Positions 45,064 through 57,364 of a DNA stretch of 64,000 bases are shown here, piece by piece. The stretch spans positions 124,001 to 188,000 of the forward strand of contig WYBT01000012.1 of the NCBI GenBank assembly GCA_011525785.1, written 5' to 3'. This DNA is from Planctomycetaceae bacterium (lineage in GTDB: Bacteria; Planctomycetota; UBA1135; GCA-002686595). The notes under the pieces were generated by a model. That model was given only the letters and a program-made list of their open reading frames with translations. It made no database searches and was not told where the DNA came from. The position numbers and the translations under genes were made by a program. The first letter of the stretch is position 1. Each line of letters begins with the position of its first letter.

Positions 45064-45438
45064 ATGCTCGAGAGCTACGCCCCCATCCTGATCTACGCGG
45101 CCGTGGTGGCCGGTTTCGCCGTGGCGAACCTGGTCATTTCCGACCTGCTCGGCCGCAAGCGCCGCGCGATCGGCAAGGACCGGCCCTACGAGTCGGGCAT
45201 GACGCCGCAGGGCAGCGCGCGCGTGCGCCTGTCGATCCACTTCTACCTGGTGGCGGTGCTGTTCATCCTGTTCGACGTCGAGTCGATCTTCCTCGTGCCC
45301 TGGGCCGTCTCCGCACGCTCGCTCGCCGCCGCTGGCGCGGGCGGAATCGTGTTCGCCGAGGTCGCGCTGTTCGTCGGAGTGCTCGCGGTCGGACTGGTCT
45401 ACGTTTGGCGCAAGGGAGGTTTGGAATGGGATCGCTAG
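45064..45438 (+). CDS. nuoA: NADH-quinone oxidoreductase subunit A
   Basis: The product is 124 aa with three transmembrane helices (about 5-27, 60-82, 92-114). The conserved loop [20 protein letters not shown] holds the family signature, and [20 protein letters not shown] is the NuoA helix 2 with its acidic residues. It is the first gene of a complete complex I operon. The stop overlaps nuoB by 13 nt. Confidence 0.95.
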   Translation: MLESYAPILIYAAVVAGFAVANLVISDLLGRKRRAIGKDRPYESGMTPQGSARVRLSIHFYLVAVLFILFDVESIFLVPWAVSARSLAAAGAGGIVFAEVALFVGVLAVGLVYVWRKGGLEWDR

Positions 45439-46115
45439 CACAGGGCGGCCTGCGGCCGGTTTCGGACGGCCCCATGGCCGCGGACGCTTCGGGCTCGGGC
45501 TTTTTCGCCACGCGCGCCGACTGGCTCGTCAACTGGGGCCGCAAGAACAGCCTGTGGCCGATGCCGCTGGGACTTTCGTGCTGCGGCATCGAGTTGATGG
45601 CGATGATCGGGCCGAAGTTCGACCTGGCGCGCTTCGGCGCCGAGGCCGCACGCTTCACACCGCGCCAGTGCGACCTGCTGATCGTGGCCGGCACGCTGAC
45701 CTGGAAGATGGCCACGGCGGCGCGCACGATTTACGACCAGATGCCCGACCCCAAGTGGGTCATCGCCATGGGCGTGTGCTCGAGTTCGGGCGGCATGTAC
45801 GACAGCTACGCCGTCGTGCAGGGCATCGACTCGATCATGCCGGTCGACGTCTACGTGCCGGGCTGCCCGCCGCGGCCCGACGCGGTCATCGACGCGATCT
45901 TGAAGCTTCAAAAGCAGATCGAGCGCGAGGCGCCGGTCGCCAAGCTCCTGGGGACGGGCGCGCCGCAACGCGACGAACGCGGCACCGGCAAGTTCGTCTA
46001 CCAACCCAATCACGGACTCGCCAAGGGCGTGCTCGACAAGCACCCGCACGACCCCAAGGGCAAGCTGGGCCTGGGCGATCCCCTGCCGCGCAAGACGGAG
46101 ATCAAGAAGCCGTGA
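45426..46115 (+). CDS. nuoB: NADH-quinone oxidoreductase subunit B
   Basis: The product is 229 aa. It ligates cluster N2 through cysteines in [18 protein letters not shown] and VPGCPPRPD. The ATG at 45426 lies inside the end of nuoA and is preceded by an excellent AAGGGAGG. The C-terminal tail of about 45 residues (from GTGKFVYQP) is longer than usual and lysine-rich. It sits in the peripheral arm and passes electrons to quinone. Confidence 0.96.
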   Translation: MGSLAQGGLRPVSDGPMAADASGSGFFATRADWLVNWGRKNSLWPMPLGLSCCGIELMAMIGPKFDLARFGAEAARFTPRQCDLLIVAGTLTWKMATAARTIYDQMPDPKWVIAMGVCSSSGGMYDSYAVVQGIDSIMPVDVYVPGCPPRPDAVIDAILKLQKQIEREAPVAKLLGTGAPQRDERGTGKFVYQPNHGLAKGVLDKHPHDPKGKLGLGDPLPRKTEIKKP

Positions 46116-46672
46116 CGACCTCCGAGAGCAGCGCGGCGAGCACCGCTGCGCCCGAGAAGCCGGCCCCGCGCTGGGCGGCTGCGTTGACCGGCCTGGAGTA
46201 TCGACAGCTGGTGGGCGCGGACGGACTCGACACGCTCGAGGTCGCGCGCGAGCACCTGCACGCCGTTCTGGCGGCGCTCAAGGAGCGCGCGGGTTTCGCC
46301 ATGTGCACGCTGGTCACGGCCGTCGACCATTATCCCAAGACGCCTCGTTTCGCGCTGACTCATCAATTGTTGAGTCTCGAGCACTCGCAGCGCATCCGCG
46401 TGCGCTGCTGGCTGCGCGACGACGACGCACACGCACCCACCTGCTGCGATCTGTGGCCCGGCGCCAACTGGTCGGAGCGCGAGTGTTTCGACATGTTCGG
46501 CATCCGCTTCGACGGACATCCCGACCTGCGCCGACTGCTGATGCCGCAGGGTTACGACCATCACCCGCTGCGCAAGGAATTCCCGCACGCCGGCATCGAG
46601 CCCGACCGGCTTTATCGCCAGTGGGACCGCCAGCGCCGCGAGGGCTGGAATGAAGAAGGAGCGGCGCAATGA
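46112..46672 (+). CDS. nuoC: NADH-quinone oxidoreductase subunit C
   Basis: The product is 186 aa from the GTG at 46112, overlapping the nuoB stop (GTGA). The family motif [20 protein letters not shown], followed by [21 protein letters not shown], identifies the 30-kDa subunit. NuoC and NuoD are separate here, not fused as in E. coli. The N-terminal 25 residues are low complexity. Confidence 0.95.
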   Translation: MTTSESSAASTAAPEKPAPRWAAALTGLEYRQLVGADGLDTLEVAREHLHAVLAALKERAGFAMCTLVTAVDHYPKTPRFALTHQLLSLEHSQRIRVRCWLRDDDAHAPTCCDLWPGANWSERECFDMFGIRFDGHPDLRRLLMPQGYDHHPLRKEFPHAGIEPDRLYRQWDRQRREGWNEEGAAQ

Positions 46673-47931
46673 GCGGTGCGAAGACCAGTGAAGCGCTGAC
46701 GCGCCAGGTATTCGAATACGCGCCCGGCACGCCGCCGCAACTGGACCAGGACGATCCGCTGCACGGCGAGCTCTTGAAGCTCAACATGGGCCCGCAGCAC
46801 CCGGCTACGCACGGAGTGCTGCGCCTGGCGGTGACGCTCGACGGCGAGCAGATCGTCGACGTCGATCCCGACGTGGGCTTCCTGCACCGCGGCAAGGAGA
46901 AGAGCTGCGAGTCGCTCGGCTGGCACAAGTTCTTCCCGCACACTGACCGCCTCGACTACGTGCAGCCGCTGATGAACAACATCAGTTACGCGCTGGCGCT
47001 CGAGAAGCTCGGCGGCATCGAGGTCCCGCCGCGCGCCAAGGTCGTGCGCGTGCTGCTGATGGAACTCAGCCGCATCATGGCGCACCTGATCTACATCGGG
47101 ACGCTGGGCATCGACCTGGGCGCGGTGACGATCTTCTTCTACTCGTTCCGCCAGCGCGAAGAGCTCTACAAGGTGGTGGACGCCTACACCGGCCACCGCA
47201 TGAACAACACCTACGTGCGCATCGGCGGCGTGTACGCCGATGTCGACGAGAAGGTGACGGCGATGATCGAGAAGTTCCTGGCGGACTTCCCGGCCGCGCT
47301 CGACGAGATCGATGCGATGCTGACGCGCAATCGCATCTGGTACGACCGCAATAAGGACATCGGCGTCATCTCCAAAGAAGACGCCGTCGCGATGAGCCTG
47401 ACCGGCCCGATCCTGCGCGGCAGCGGCGTGAATTGGGACCTGCGGCGCGCGCAGCCCTATTCGGGCTACGAGGAGTACGACTTCGACGTGCCGATCGGCT
47501 CGGTGGGCGATTGCTACGACCGCTACCTCGTGCGCATGAGCGAGATGCGCGAGTCAGCGAAGATCGCAAAGCAGGCGCTCGAGAAGCTCAAGAGCGTCAA
47601 GGGCGACGTGCTGATCGAGGACCGGCGCTACGTGCTGCCGCCCAAGGACCTGGTGCACAGCTCGATGGAAGAGCTGATCTTCCAGTTCAAGGTCGTGACG
47701 GACATGCGCTTGCCGCGCGGCGAGGCCTACCACGGCGTGGAGTCGTCGAAGGGCGAACTGGGCTTCTTCGTGGCGAGTGACGGCACTTCCAAGCCGCTGC
47801 GCTGCCACATCCGCGCGCCGGGACTGATGAACATCCAGGCCTTGCCCATGCTCGCGAAGGGCCGCCTGTTCTCCGACATGGTGTCGCTGATCGGTTCGAT
47901 GGACTTCGTGATGGGCGAGGTGGATCGCTGA
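46669..47931 (+). CDS. nuoD: NADH-quinone oxidoreductase subunit D
   Basis: The product is 420 aa (49-kDa subunit). Signatures are LNMGPQHPATHGVLRLAVTL, DVGFLHRGKEK and DFVMGEVDR at the C-terminus. It forms the quinone-binding site with NuoB. The ATG overlaps the nuoC stop by 4 nt, with AAGGAG upstream. Confidence 0.97.
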   Translation: MSGAKTSEALTRQVFEYAPGTPPQLDQDDPLHGELLKLNMGPQHPATHGVLRLAVTLDGEQIVDVDPDVGFLHRGKEKSCESLGWHKFFPHTDRLDYVQPLMNNISYALALEKLGGIEVPPRAKVVRVLLMELSRIMAHLIYIGTLGIDLGAVTIFFYSFRQREELYKVVDAYTGHRMNNTYVRIGGVYADVDEKVTAMIEKFLADFPAALDEIDAMLTRNRIWYDRNKDIGVISKEDAVAMSLTGPILRGSGVNWDLRRAQPYSGYEEYDFDVPIGSVGDCYDRYLVRMSEMRESAKIAKQALEKLKSVKGDVLIEDRRYVLPPKDLVHSSMEELIFQFKVVTDMRLPRGEAYHGVESSKGELGFFVASDGTSKPLRCHIRAPGLMNIQALPMLAKGRLFSDMVSLIGSMDFVMGEVDR

Positions 47932-48412
47932 TGGCTCTGTCGCCGAAACTGGTGCGCGAGTTCGACGAGCTCGTCACCCACTATCCCGAGAAGCGCGCAG
48001 GACTGATTCCCGCGCTGCACCGCTGCCAGGAAGAGAACGGCGGCTGGCTGAGCCCCGAGGCGATCGAGGACCTCGCCGCCTACTTCGAGCTCGAGCCCGT
48101 CGAAGTCTTCGGCGTCGCCTCGTTCTATCCGATGTTCCGCATGACGCCGCGCGGCAAGCACCTCGTGAGCGTGTGCCACAACATCTCGTGCACGCTGCGC
48201 GGCGCTGAAGAGCTGCTGAGCCACGTGTGCAAGGTCACCGGCGCGCCGGTCGGCGGCACGTCGTCCGACGGCGAGTTCACGGTCGTGCGCGTCGAGTGCC
48301 AGGGCGCGTGCGCCAACGCGCCGATGTTCGACCTCGACGGCGTCTACCACGAGGACCTCGACGCGGCCAAGGCCGAGCAGATCCTGCGCCGCGCGCGCGA
48401 AGGAGCGAAGGC

Positions 48413-48416
<4 letters not shown>
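47931..48416 (+). CDS. nuoE: NADH-quinone oxidoreductase subunit E
   Basis: The product is 161 aa, a thioredoxin-fold [2Fe-2S] protein. Ligands lie in SVCHNISC and ECQGACANAP. GLIPALHRCQEENGGWLSPE is the N-terminal family motif. It couples to NuoF in the NADH-oxidising module. Start and the nuoD stop share one base. Confidence 0.96.
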
Positions 48417-49734
<1,318 letters not shown>

Positions 49735-49735
<1 letters not shown>

Positions 49736-51258
49736 TGAGCCAACCCACGACTCCGACGCCGAGCGACAAGCCGGCGACGATCAAGATCCAGGTCGACGGC
49801 CGCGAGGTCGAGGCCGATCCCAAGCAGCCGCTGATCCGCGCCTGCCACGACAGCGGCGTCGACGTGCCGATGTACTGCTACCACCCGGGTCTGACGCCGG
49901 TGGGCTCGTGCCGCATCTGCCAGGTCGAGGTCGCCGCGGCGCCGGGCCAGCCCTCGCGCGTGGTGGCGGCGTGCCGCACGCCGGTCAGCCCCGGCATGGT
50001 CGTGCAGACCGACACGCCCAAGGCGCACGAAACGCGCCGCGAGTGCCTCGAGTTCCTGCTCAAGAATCACCCGCTCGACTGCCCCATCTGCGACAAGGCC
50101 GGCGAGTGCGATCTGCAGGACTACTCGTTCAACGAAGGCCAGGGCAAGGGCCGCTCGAGCGAGCCGCGCCGCAAGCTCGAGAAGCGCAAGAGCCTGGGCG
50201 ACGTGATCGTGCTCGACGAAGAGCGCTGCATCCTGTGCTCGCGCTGCGTGCGCTTCTTCCAGGACGTCACGCACAAGCCGCAGCTCACGGTGAGCGGCCT
50301 GGGTTCGCGCTCGACGATCTCGACCTTCGGCGACAAGCCGCTGACGGGCAACTACCAGGGCAACCTGGCCGACATCTGCCCGGTCGGCGCGCTGACGCTC
50401 AAGCCCTTCCGCTTCCAGGCGCGCGTGTGGAACTTGTCCAAGTCGCTGTCGACCTGCGCGGAGTGCTCACGCGGCTGCTCGATCACGGTCGAGGCGCTGC
50501 GCGGCAAGGAGGTCAAGCGCTTCCGCCCGCGCTTCAACGCGCAAGTCAATCAGTACTGGATGTGCGACACCGGGCGCTTCGCGTACGCGCCCGTCACCCA
50601 GCCGCTCGCCCCGGCCGGCAGCGCGCTCGGCGGTCGCCTGGCGGGCGCCGCGGTCCGCGGCTACGGCGGACTGGAACTGGTCGAGGTCGAGCCGGCGCTG
50701 GCCGAAGCGGCCGACATCCTGGCGGCCCACCCCAAGCCGCTGGTGCTCCTCTCGCCCTTCGCGACGCAGGAGGAAGCGCGCGCGGCGCTCGAACTGTGCG
50801 CGACGCTGGGCGTCGCCGCGCGTTTCGTCTCGCCGGCGCCGAGCGCGTTGAAGGACGACCTGCTCAACACCGGAGACCCGTGCCCGAACCGCCGCGGACT
50901 GACCGAGCTGGGCCTTGCGCCGGTGGAGCCGGCGCAAGCGCGAGTCGAGTTGGCGCAGGCGCGCGCGGCGCTGCTCATCGGTGAACGCATCCAGGAGCTG
51001 CTCGAGCCCGCCGAACTCGCGAAGCTGCCGGCCGAGCTGCGCCTCGTGGTGTTCGACGTGTGCGCGCACGACCTGCCGGCGCTCGACGTTGCGGTGGGCG
51101 CGCCCACGCACGTCGAGAAGAGCGGCCAGTGGCTGAACATCGACGGCCACGTCGGCGTGCTCAACGTCGCCGTGCCGCCGCCCGCCGGCGTCGGGCCGCT
51201 GGAGCGCACGCTCCGCGAGTTGCGCGCTGCGCTGGCCCCGTCCGCAGCGACCCGCTGA
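49735..51258 (+). CDS. nuoG: NADH-quinone oxidoreductase subunit G, short form
   Basis: The product is 507 aa, against about 900 in E. coli. The N-terminal [2Fe-2S] ligands are in MYCYHPGLTPVGSCRICQ and ACRTPV. The H-C-C-C cluster site is in HPLDCPICDKAGECDLQD, and the ferredoxin-type sites are CILCSRCVRF and ICPVGALT. A 4Fe-4S/molybdopterin-like start (CAECSRGCSITVEALRGKE) follows, but the long molybdopterin-fold region is reduced to about 200 residues ending in NIDGHVGVLN. All clusters of the conduit remain. The start shares one base with the nuoF stop. A 132-bp C-rich gap follows before nuoH. Confidence 0.93.
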
Positions 51259-51390
51259 GTCGCCCCTGATCCCCGCCGCGTCCCCCGCCGCGCTCCCACC
51301 CCAGGGTTCCTCCCCCACGCGCACCGTCCCACCCCGCGCGCCGCGCATCCGAGTCCCTCGGAAGCGCGCGCGCCCATCGAGCAACGGACC

Positions 51391-52404
51391 ATGGATGTTC
51401 CCCAACCGCTGATCTGGATCGCCAAGATCGTCGTGATCTTCGGCGGCCTCGTCGGCACAGCGGCGCTGATGTCGCTGGCCGAGCGCAAGGTCTCGGCCTG
51501 GATGCAGTACCGCATCGGCCCCAACCGCGTCGGGCCGTTCGGCCTGCTGCAACCCCTGGCCGACGGCATCAAGTTCATCTTCAAGGAAGAGCTGATCCCG
51601 GCCGGCGCGAACAAGTTCATGTTCCGCCTCGCGCCCGCGCTCTCGGCGGCGCCCGCGATGCTCACCATGGCCGTGATCCCGATCGGCGGGACCGCCGTGA
51701 TCGCGGGTCGCGAGATCCCGCTCTCGATCGCCGACGTCGACATCGGCGTGCTGTTCCTGCTGGCCTTCTCGGGCCTTTCGATCTACGGCGTGATCCTGGG
51801 CGGCTGGGCTTCGAACTCGAAGTACTCGCTGCTCGGCGGTCTGCGCGCCTCGGCGCAGATGATCAGCTACGAGTTGACGCTGATCCTCACGATCCTGGCG
51901 GTGGTGGCGCTCGAGGGCACGCTCAACCTGCGCGCGATCAGTGAGAACCAGGCCAGCATCGGCCAGTGGAACATCTGGACGCAGCCGCTGGCCTTCGTGC
52001 TCTTCACGATCACGATGTTTGCGGAGACCAATCGGCACCCGTTCGACTTCGCCGAGTGCGAGCCCGAGTTGGTCGGCGGCTTCCACACCGAGTACAGCGC
52101 CATGCGCTTCGCCCTGTACTTCCTGGGCGAGTACTGCGCCATGACGGTGCTCTCGTGCCTCAACGCGACCTTGTTCCTGGGCGGGCCGTCGGTCCCGTTC
52201 TGGCCCGAGGCGCCGTGGTTCATCGGGGTCGCAGCCTTCTGCCTCAAAGCCGGCTTCTTCCTGTTCCTGTTCCTGTGGGTTCGCTGGTCGCTGCCGCGCA
52301 TGCGCTTCGACCAACTGATGCGCCTGGGCTGGAAGGTGTTCCTGCCGCTGGCGCTCGCCAACCTGCTCGTGACCGGCGCCTTCATCTCCTTCGGAGCGCA
52401 CTGA
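51391..52404 (+). CDS. nuoH: NADH-quinone oxidoreductase subunit H
   Basis: The product is 337 aa with about eight transmembrane helices. AERKVSAWMQYRIGPNRVGP and FAETNRHPFDFAECEPELVG are the quinone-channel motifs of the family. It joins the peripheral and membrane arms. It is the only nuo gene not coupled to its upstream neighbour. Confidence 0.97.
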   Translation: MDVPQPLIWIAKIVVIFGGLVGTAALMSLAERKVSAWMQYRIGPNRVGPFGLLQPLADGIKFIFKEELIPAGANKFMFRLAPALSAAPAMLTMAVIPIGGTAVIAGREIPLSIADVDIGVLFLLAFSGLSIYGVILGGWASNSKYSLLGGLRASAQMISYELTLILTILAVVALEGTLNLRAISENQASIGQWNIWTQPLAFVLFTITMFAETNRHPFDFAECEPELVGGFHTEYSAMRFALYFLGEYCAMTVLSCLNATLFLGGPSVPFWPEAPWFIGVAAFCLKAGFFLFLFLWVRWSLPRMRFDQLMRLGWKVFLPLALANLLVTGAFISFGAH

Positions 52405-52406
52405 TC

Positions 52407-52918
52407 ATGGTCATCGTCCAGCGCAAAGAACTGACGTTCGCCGAGCGGCTGTACCTGCCGGAGATCTTCCGTGGGTTGTCGATCACGTTCTCGAAGTTCT
52501 TCGAGAAGCCGATCACGCGCCAGTACCCCGAAGAACCGCTGCCCACCGACGAAGTCACGCGCGGTCAGCCGCGGCTGGTGGTCAAGGACGACGGCAACAT
52601 CGCCTGTGTCTCGTGCGGCATGTGCGAGATCGCCTGCCCGGCCTACGCCATCACGATCGACGGCGGCGAGACCGACCGACAGATCGAGCGCGAACCCAAG
52701 CGCTTCGAGATCGACATGCTGCGCTGCATCCTGTGCGGCTTCTGCGAAGAGGCCTGCCCGAAGGACGCGATCTTCATGTCGAACGAGCTCGAGCTGGCCG
52801 ACACGACGCGCCGCGGGCTGGTCTACGACCTCGAAAAGCTCAAGCGCCCCAAGTCGGCGCTGCAGCCGCGCATCGACTACGTCTACCGCATCAACAAGCG
52901 TTGGCGGAGCAAGCAGCC

Positions 52919-52922
<4 letters not shown>
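52407..52922 (+). CDS. nuoI: NADH-quinone oxidoreductase subunit I
   Basis: The product is 171 aa. Two 4Fe-4S motifs, CVSCGMCEIACP and CILCGFCEEACP, bind clusters N6a and N6b. The start lies 2 nt after the nuoH stop and the end overlaps nuoJ by 4 nt (GTGA). Confidence 0.97.
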
Positions 52923-53445
<523 letters not shown>

Positions 53446-53449
<4 letters not shown>

Positions 53450-53766
53450 ACGTTCCCAGCGAACACCTGTTCTTCCTGTCGGCCGGGCTCTTCGCTCTGG
53501 GAGTGCTCGGCTTCCTCGTGCGGCGCAACGTGATCGTGGCGCTGATGTGCGTCGAGCTGATGCTGAACGCCGCGAATCTGGCCTTCCTCGCCGCCAGCCG
53601 CAGCCACTCCAGAGCCGACGCACTCGATCTCCAAGGGCCCGTGTTCTCGATCTTCGTGATCACCGTCGCGGCGGCGGAGGCCGCGGTCGGTCTGGCCCTG
53701 GTGATTGCGCTCTATCGGCTCAAGCAATCGGTCGAGACGGATTCGGCCAGCGAGATGAAGGGCTAG
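53446..53766 (+). CDS. nuoK: NADH-quinone oxidoreductase subunit K
   Basis: The product is 106 aa with three helices. ALMCVELMLNAANLAFLA holds the first conserved membrane glutamate, and VAAAEAAVGLALVIALYRL the second. Both are needed for proton transfer in the family. The GTG start overlaps the nuoJ stop. Confidence 0.96.
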
Positions 53767-53769
53767 TCG

Positions 53770-55785
53770 ATGCAAGACCCGCTTTCGCAAGCCTGGTTGT
53801 GGTGGATCCCCCTGCTGCCGCTGATCGGCAGCGCGCTGTGCGGCGCCCTGCACCTGGCCACCTTGCGTGCGCGCAAGAGCGATCCGAACGCCAAGGGGCC
53901 GTCGGCGCTCGCGCCTGTGGTGGCCTGCGCTGCGATGGCCGGCGCACTGGCCTTCGCGCTGCGCGGCTTCATGGACCTGCGAGCGTTGGCGCCGTCTGCG
54001 CGCACGCTGCTCTCGACGGCCTGGGAGTGGATCACGATCGGCGACCCGGCGCGCCCGTGGTTCGACGTCGACGTCGCGCTCGTGCTCGACCCGCTTTCGA
54101 GCACGCTGACGCTGGTCATCACCGGCGTGGGCTTGCTGATCCACATCTACGCCGCCGGGTACATGAAGGGTGACGCGGGCTACGCCAAGTTCTTCGCGTA
54201 CCTCAACCTGTTCGTGTTCGCGATGCTGATCCTGGTCCTGTCGAGCTCGCTGCTGGGCGTGTTCGTGGGCTGGGAAGGCGTGGGCCTGTGCTCGTACCTG
54301 CTGATCGGCTTTTGGTACGAGAAGGGCTGGCCGGCCGAGGCCGCGCAGAAGGCCTTCGTGACCAACCGCGTCGGCGACGCGTGCTTCCTGATCGGCAGCT
54401 TCCTGCTGCTGCGCCTGTTCGGCACGCTCGACATGGCGGACATCGTCCTGCGCATGAAGGCCGACTTCCGCCTCGAGACGATCGACGCGACCACGCAGCT
54501 CAACCTCACGCTGGCCGCGCTGTTCCTGTTCGGCGGCTGCTGCGGCAAGTCGGCGCAACTGCCGCTGTTCACCTGGCTGCCCGACGCCATGGCGGGTCCG
54601 ACGCCGGTCTCGGCGCTGATCCACGCGGCCACCATGGTGACCTCAGGCATCTACCTGATCGTGCGCCTCAATCCGCTGTTCGCCTCGAGCCCGGCGGTCA
54701 TGACCTTGATCAGCGCCGTCGGCGTGACCACGGCCCTCATCGGCGGTTCGACCGCGCTCGTCCAGCGCGACATCAAGAAGGTGCTGGCCTACTCGACCGT
54801 CAGCCAGCTCGGGTACATGTTCCTCGGTCTGGGCACGGGCGCGTTCGCCGCCGCAGTGTTCCACCTCGTCACGCACGCCTTCTTCAAGGCGCTCTTGTTC
54901 CTCGGCGCCGGGTCGGTGATCCACGGCATGCACGAGGAACAGGACATGCACAAGATGGGCGGCCTGCGCAAGCACATGCCGCAGACCTTCGCGACCTTCC
55001 TGGCGGGCGCGGCCGCGCTCTCGGGCCTGCCGCTGATGAGCGGCTTCTTCTCGAAGGACGAGATCCTCGCCCACACCTTCAATTCGGGCGGCGTGTACTA
55101 CGCGTTCTGGATCGTCGGCGTTCTGACCGCCGCGATGACGGCGTACTACACCTGGCGCATGGTGGCGCTGACCTTCTTCGGACCCGAGCGCTTCGACCAC
55201 CACCACGTGCACCCGCACGAGTCGCCGGCGCTCATGACCGTTCCGCTGATGGTGCTGGCGCTGCTCTCGGTGCTGGGCGGCGTGCTCGGCCTGCCGCCGG
55301 TGTTCCACGTCGCGCACGTGCTCGACGGCTGGCTCGCGCCGGTGGTCGAGCCGGGCAAGGCGATCCTCGCCATGCACCATCCGCACGAGCACCTCTCCCA
55401 CGCGGTCGAGTGGCTGCTCCTGGGTCTGGGCGCCGCGGTCGCGTTGGCCTTCGCGCACACCGGCTTCTACGCCTACACGCGCGGGCCCGAGCGCGACCTC
55501 GCGATCGACCGCGGCGCACCGGGCGTGGCCGGCTTCCTCGGCGAGGCCTGGACCATCGACGGCGCGTACTCGCGCCTGGTGGTGATGCCGCTGAGGCTGT
55601 GCGCCTTCACGGTGCGCTTCGTGGTCGATCAGCTCGTGATCGACGGCCTCGTCAACGGCTCGGCGACGCTCGCCAAGGGCGTAGCTGCGCGCGTGCGCGG
55701 CATGGCCTCGGGCCAGCTCGAGTCGTACGCGCTGTGGATGGGCGCAGGCGCGGCGCTGATCTCCCTGTGGTGGATGTGGAGCTGA
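53770..55785 (+). CDS. nuoL: NADH-quinone oxidoreductase subunit L
   Basis: The product is 671 aa, an antiporter-like subunit with about 14-16 helices. WEGVGLCSYLLIGFWYEK carries the key glutamate, and GKSAQLPLFTWLPDAMAGPT the key lysine. ATMVTSGIYLIVRLNPLF and the histidine-rich loop FDHHHVHPHESPA follow. The C-terminal amphipathic arm expected of NuoL is present in the last 120 residues. Confidence 0.96.
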   Translation: MQDPLSQAWLWWIPLLPLIGSALCGALHLATLRARKSDPNAKGPSALAPVVACAAMAGALAFALRGFMDLRALAPSARTLLSTAWEWITIGDPARPWFDVDVALVLDPLSSTLTLVITGVGLLIHIYAAGYMKGDAGYAKFFAYLNLFVFAMLILVLSSSLLGVFVGWEGVGLCSYLLIGFWYEKGWPAEAAQKAFVTNRVGDACFLIGSFLLLRLFGTLDMADIVLRMKADFRLETIDATTQLNLTLAALFLFGGCCGKSAQLPLFTWLPDAMAGPTPVSALIHAATMVTSGIYLIVRLNPLFASSPAVMTLISAVGVTTALIGGSTALVQRDIKKVLAYSTVSQLGYMFLGLGTGAFAAAVFHLVTHAFFKALLFLGAGSVIHGMHEEQDMHKMGGLRKHMPQTFATFLAGAAALSGLPLMSGFFSKDEILAHTFNSGGVYYAFWIVGVLTAAMTAYYTWRMVALTFFGPERFDHHHVHPHESPALMTVPLMVLALLSVLGGVLGLPPVFHVAHVLDGWLAPVVEPGKAILAMHHPHEHLSHAVEWLLLGLGAAVALAFAHTGFYAYTRGPERDLAIDRGAPGVAGFLGEAWTIDGAYSRLVVMPLRLCAFTVRFVVDQLVIDGLVNGSATLAKGVAARVRGMASGQLESYALWMGAGAALISLWWMWS

Positions 55786-55798
55786 GCGAAGCCTGGCC

Positions 55799-57364
55799 AT
55801 GCACTACGACCTGTTGCTCTTGACCTTCCTGCCGCTCGCTGCGGCCTTCGCGATCGCCTTCACACCCAAGGGCGCCGAAGCGCTGCAGCGCTACCTCGCG
55901 CTCGGCGCGACGCTCGTGGTGGCCGTGCTCGGCGTGCGCCTGTTCATCGGCTTCGGCGCCGAAGGCACGCCGGTCGAACGCTACCTGTTCGACGCGCCGT
56001 GGTTCGCGCTGCCCAGCTCCTATGGCGCGCCGACGCAGGTGCGCTTCAAGCTCGGGCTCGACGGCGTGTCGCTCCTGATGGTCACGCTCACGGCCGTGCT
56101 GATGCCGATCGTGATCCTCTCGACCTGGGGACACGTCCACAAGCGCGTCAAGGAGTTCATGGTGTGGATGCTCGTCATGCAGACGGGCATGCTCGGGACG
56201 TTCCTCGCGCTGGACCTGGTGCTGTTCTACTTCTTCTGGGAGATCAGCCTCATCCCGCTGTACTTCCTGATCGGCATCTGGGGCGGCGAGCGTCGGCTGT
56301 ACGCGACGATCAAGTTCTTCCTCTACACGCTCGCGGGCTCGCTGGTGATGATGATCGCCATCATCTCGATCCTGTGGACGCGCGGGACGAGCGACGTCTT
56401 CGAGCTGATCAACGTGCTCTGCCGCGCGCCGCTGGAAGAGCAACTGTGGCTCTTCGCCGCGTTCGCGCTGGCCTTCGGCATCAAGGTGCCGCTGCTGCCG
56501 TTCCACACCTGGCTGCCCGACGCGCACACCGAGGCGCCGACCTCGGGTTCGGTGGTGCTCGCGGGCGTGCTGCTGAAGATGGGCACGTACGGACTGGTGC
56601 GCTTCTGCATCCACATGCTGCCGGGCGCCGCGATCGCCGCTGCGCCGGTGATGATGGCACTGGGCGCGATCGGGATCCTCTACGGCGCGCTCCTCGCCTG
56701 GGCTCAGGACGACCTCAAGCGCTTGATCGCCTGCTCCTCGGTCAGCCACCTGGGCTACGTGGTGCTGGGCCTGTTCGCGCTCACCCCGGCCGGCATCAAC
56801 GGCGGGATGCTGCAGATGGTCAACCACGGCATCTCGACCGGCCTGCTCTTCCTGCTGGTCGGGATGATCTACGAGCGCCGCCACTCGCGCGCGCTCGACG
56901 CCTTCGGCGGAGTCGCGGTGGCCATGCCGATCTTCGCGCTGTTCTGGGTCATCACCACCCTCTCGAGCGTGGGCCTGCCTGGGCTCAACGGCTTCGTGGG
57001 CGAGTACCTGATCCTGTACGGCTCGTTCCAGGCCTCGCCGCTGTGGTCGATCGTCGGCCTGAGCGGCGTGATCTTCGGCGCGATCTACATGCTCATGGCG
57101 ACGCGGCGCATGTTGTTCGGCGCGCTCGACAAGCCCGAGAACCGCGAGCTGGGCGACCTGGGCGCGCGCGAAGTCGGGCTGCTCTTGCCGCTGGTGGTGC
57201 TCGTGGTGTGGCTCGGCGTGAGTCCGAACACCTTCCTGTCCAAGACCCAACCGGACCTCGAGCAGATCAACGTGCGCCTGGCCGAGGCGCGGCGCGCGCT
57301 GCTCGCCAGCGCCGACTCCACGACCCATCCCTCGGCTGAACCGCTCCAGGAGCAGTCGCGATGA
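55799..57364 (+). CDS. nuoM: NADH-quinone oxidoreductase subunit M
   Basis: The product is 521 aa with about 14 helices. YFFWEISLIPLYFLIGIWGG has the essential glutamate, and GIKVPLLPFHTWLPDAHTEA the lysine and the loop typical of NuoM. The start lies 13 nt after nuoL; the stop overlaps nuoN (ATGA). Confidence 0.97.
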   Translation: MHYDLLLLTFLPLAAAFAIAFTPKGAEALQRYLALGATLVVAVLGVRLFIGFGAEGTPVERYLFDAPWFALPSSYGAPTQVRFKLGLDGVSLLMVTLTAVLMPIVILSTWGHVHKRVKEFMVWMLVMQTGMLGTFLALDLVLFYFFWEISLIPLYFLIGIWGGERRLYATIKFFLYTLAGSLVMMIAIISILWTRGTSDVFELINVLCRAPLEEQLWLFAAFALAFGIKVPLLPFHTWLPDAHTEAPTSGSVVLAGVLLKMGTYGLVRFCIHMLPGAAIAAAPVMMALGAIGILYGALLAWAQDDLKRLIACSSVSHLGYVVLGLFALTPAGINGGMLQMVNHGISTGLLFLLVGMIYERRHSRALDAFGGVAVAMPIFALFWVITTLSSVGLPGLNGFVGEYLILYGSFQASPLWSIVGLSGVIFGAIYMLMATRRMLFGALDKPENRELGDLGAREVGLLLPLVVLVVWLGVSPNTFLSKTQPDLEQINVRLAEARRALLASADSTTHPSAEPLQEQSR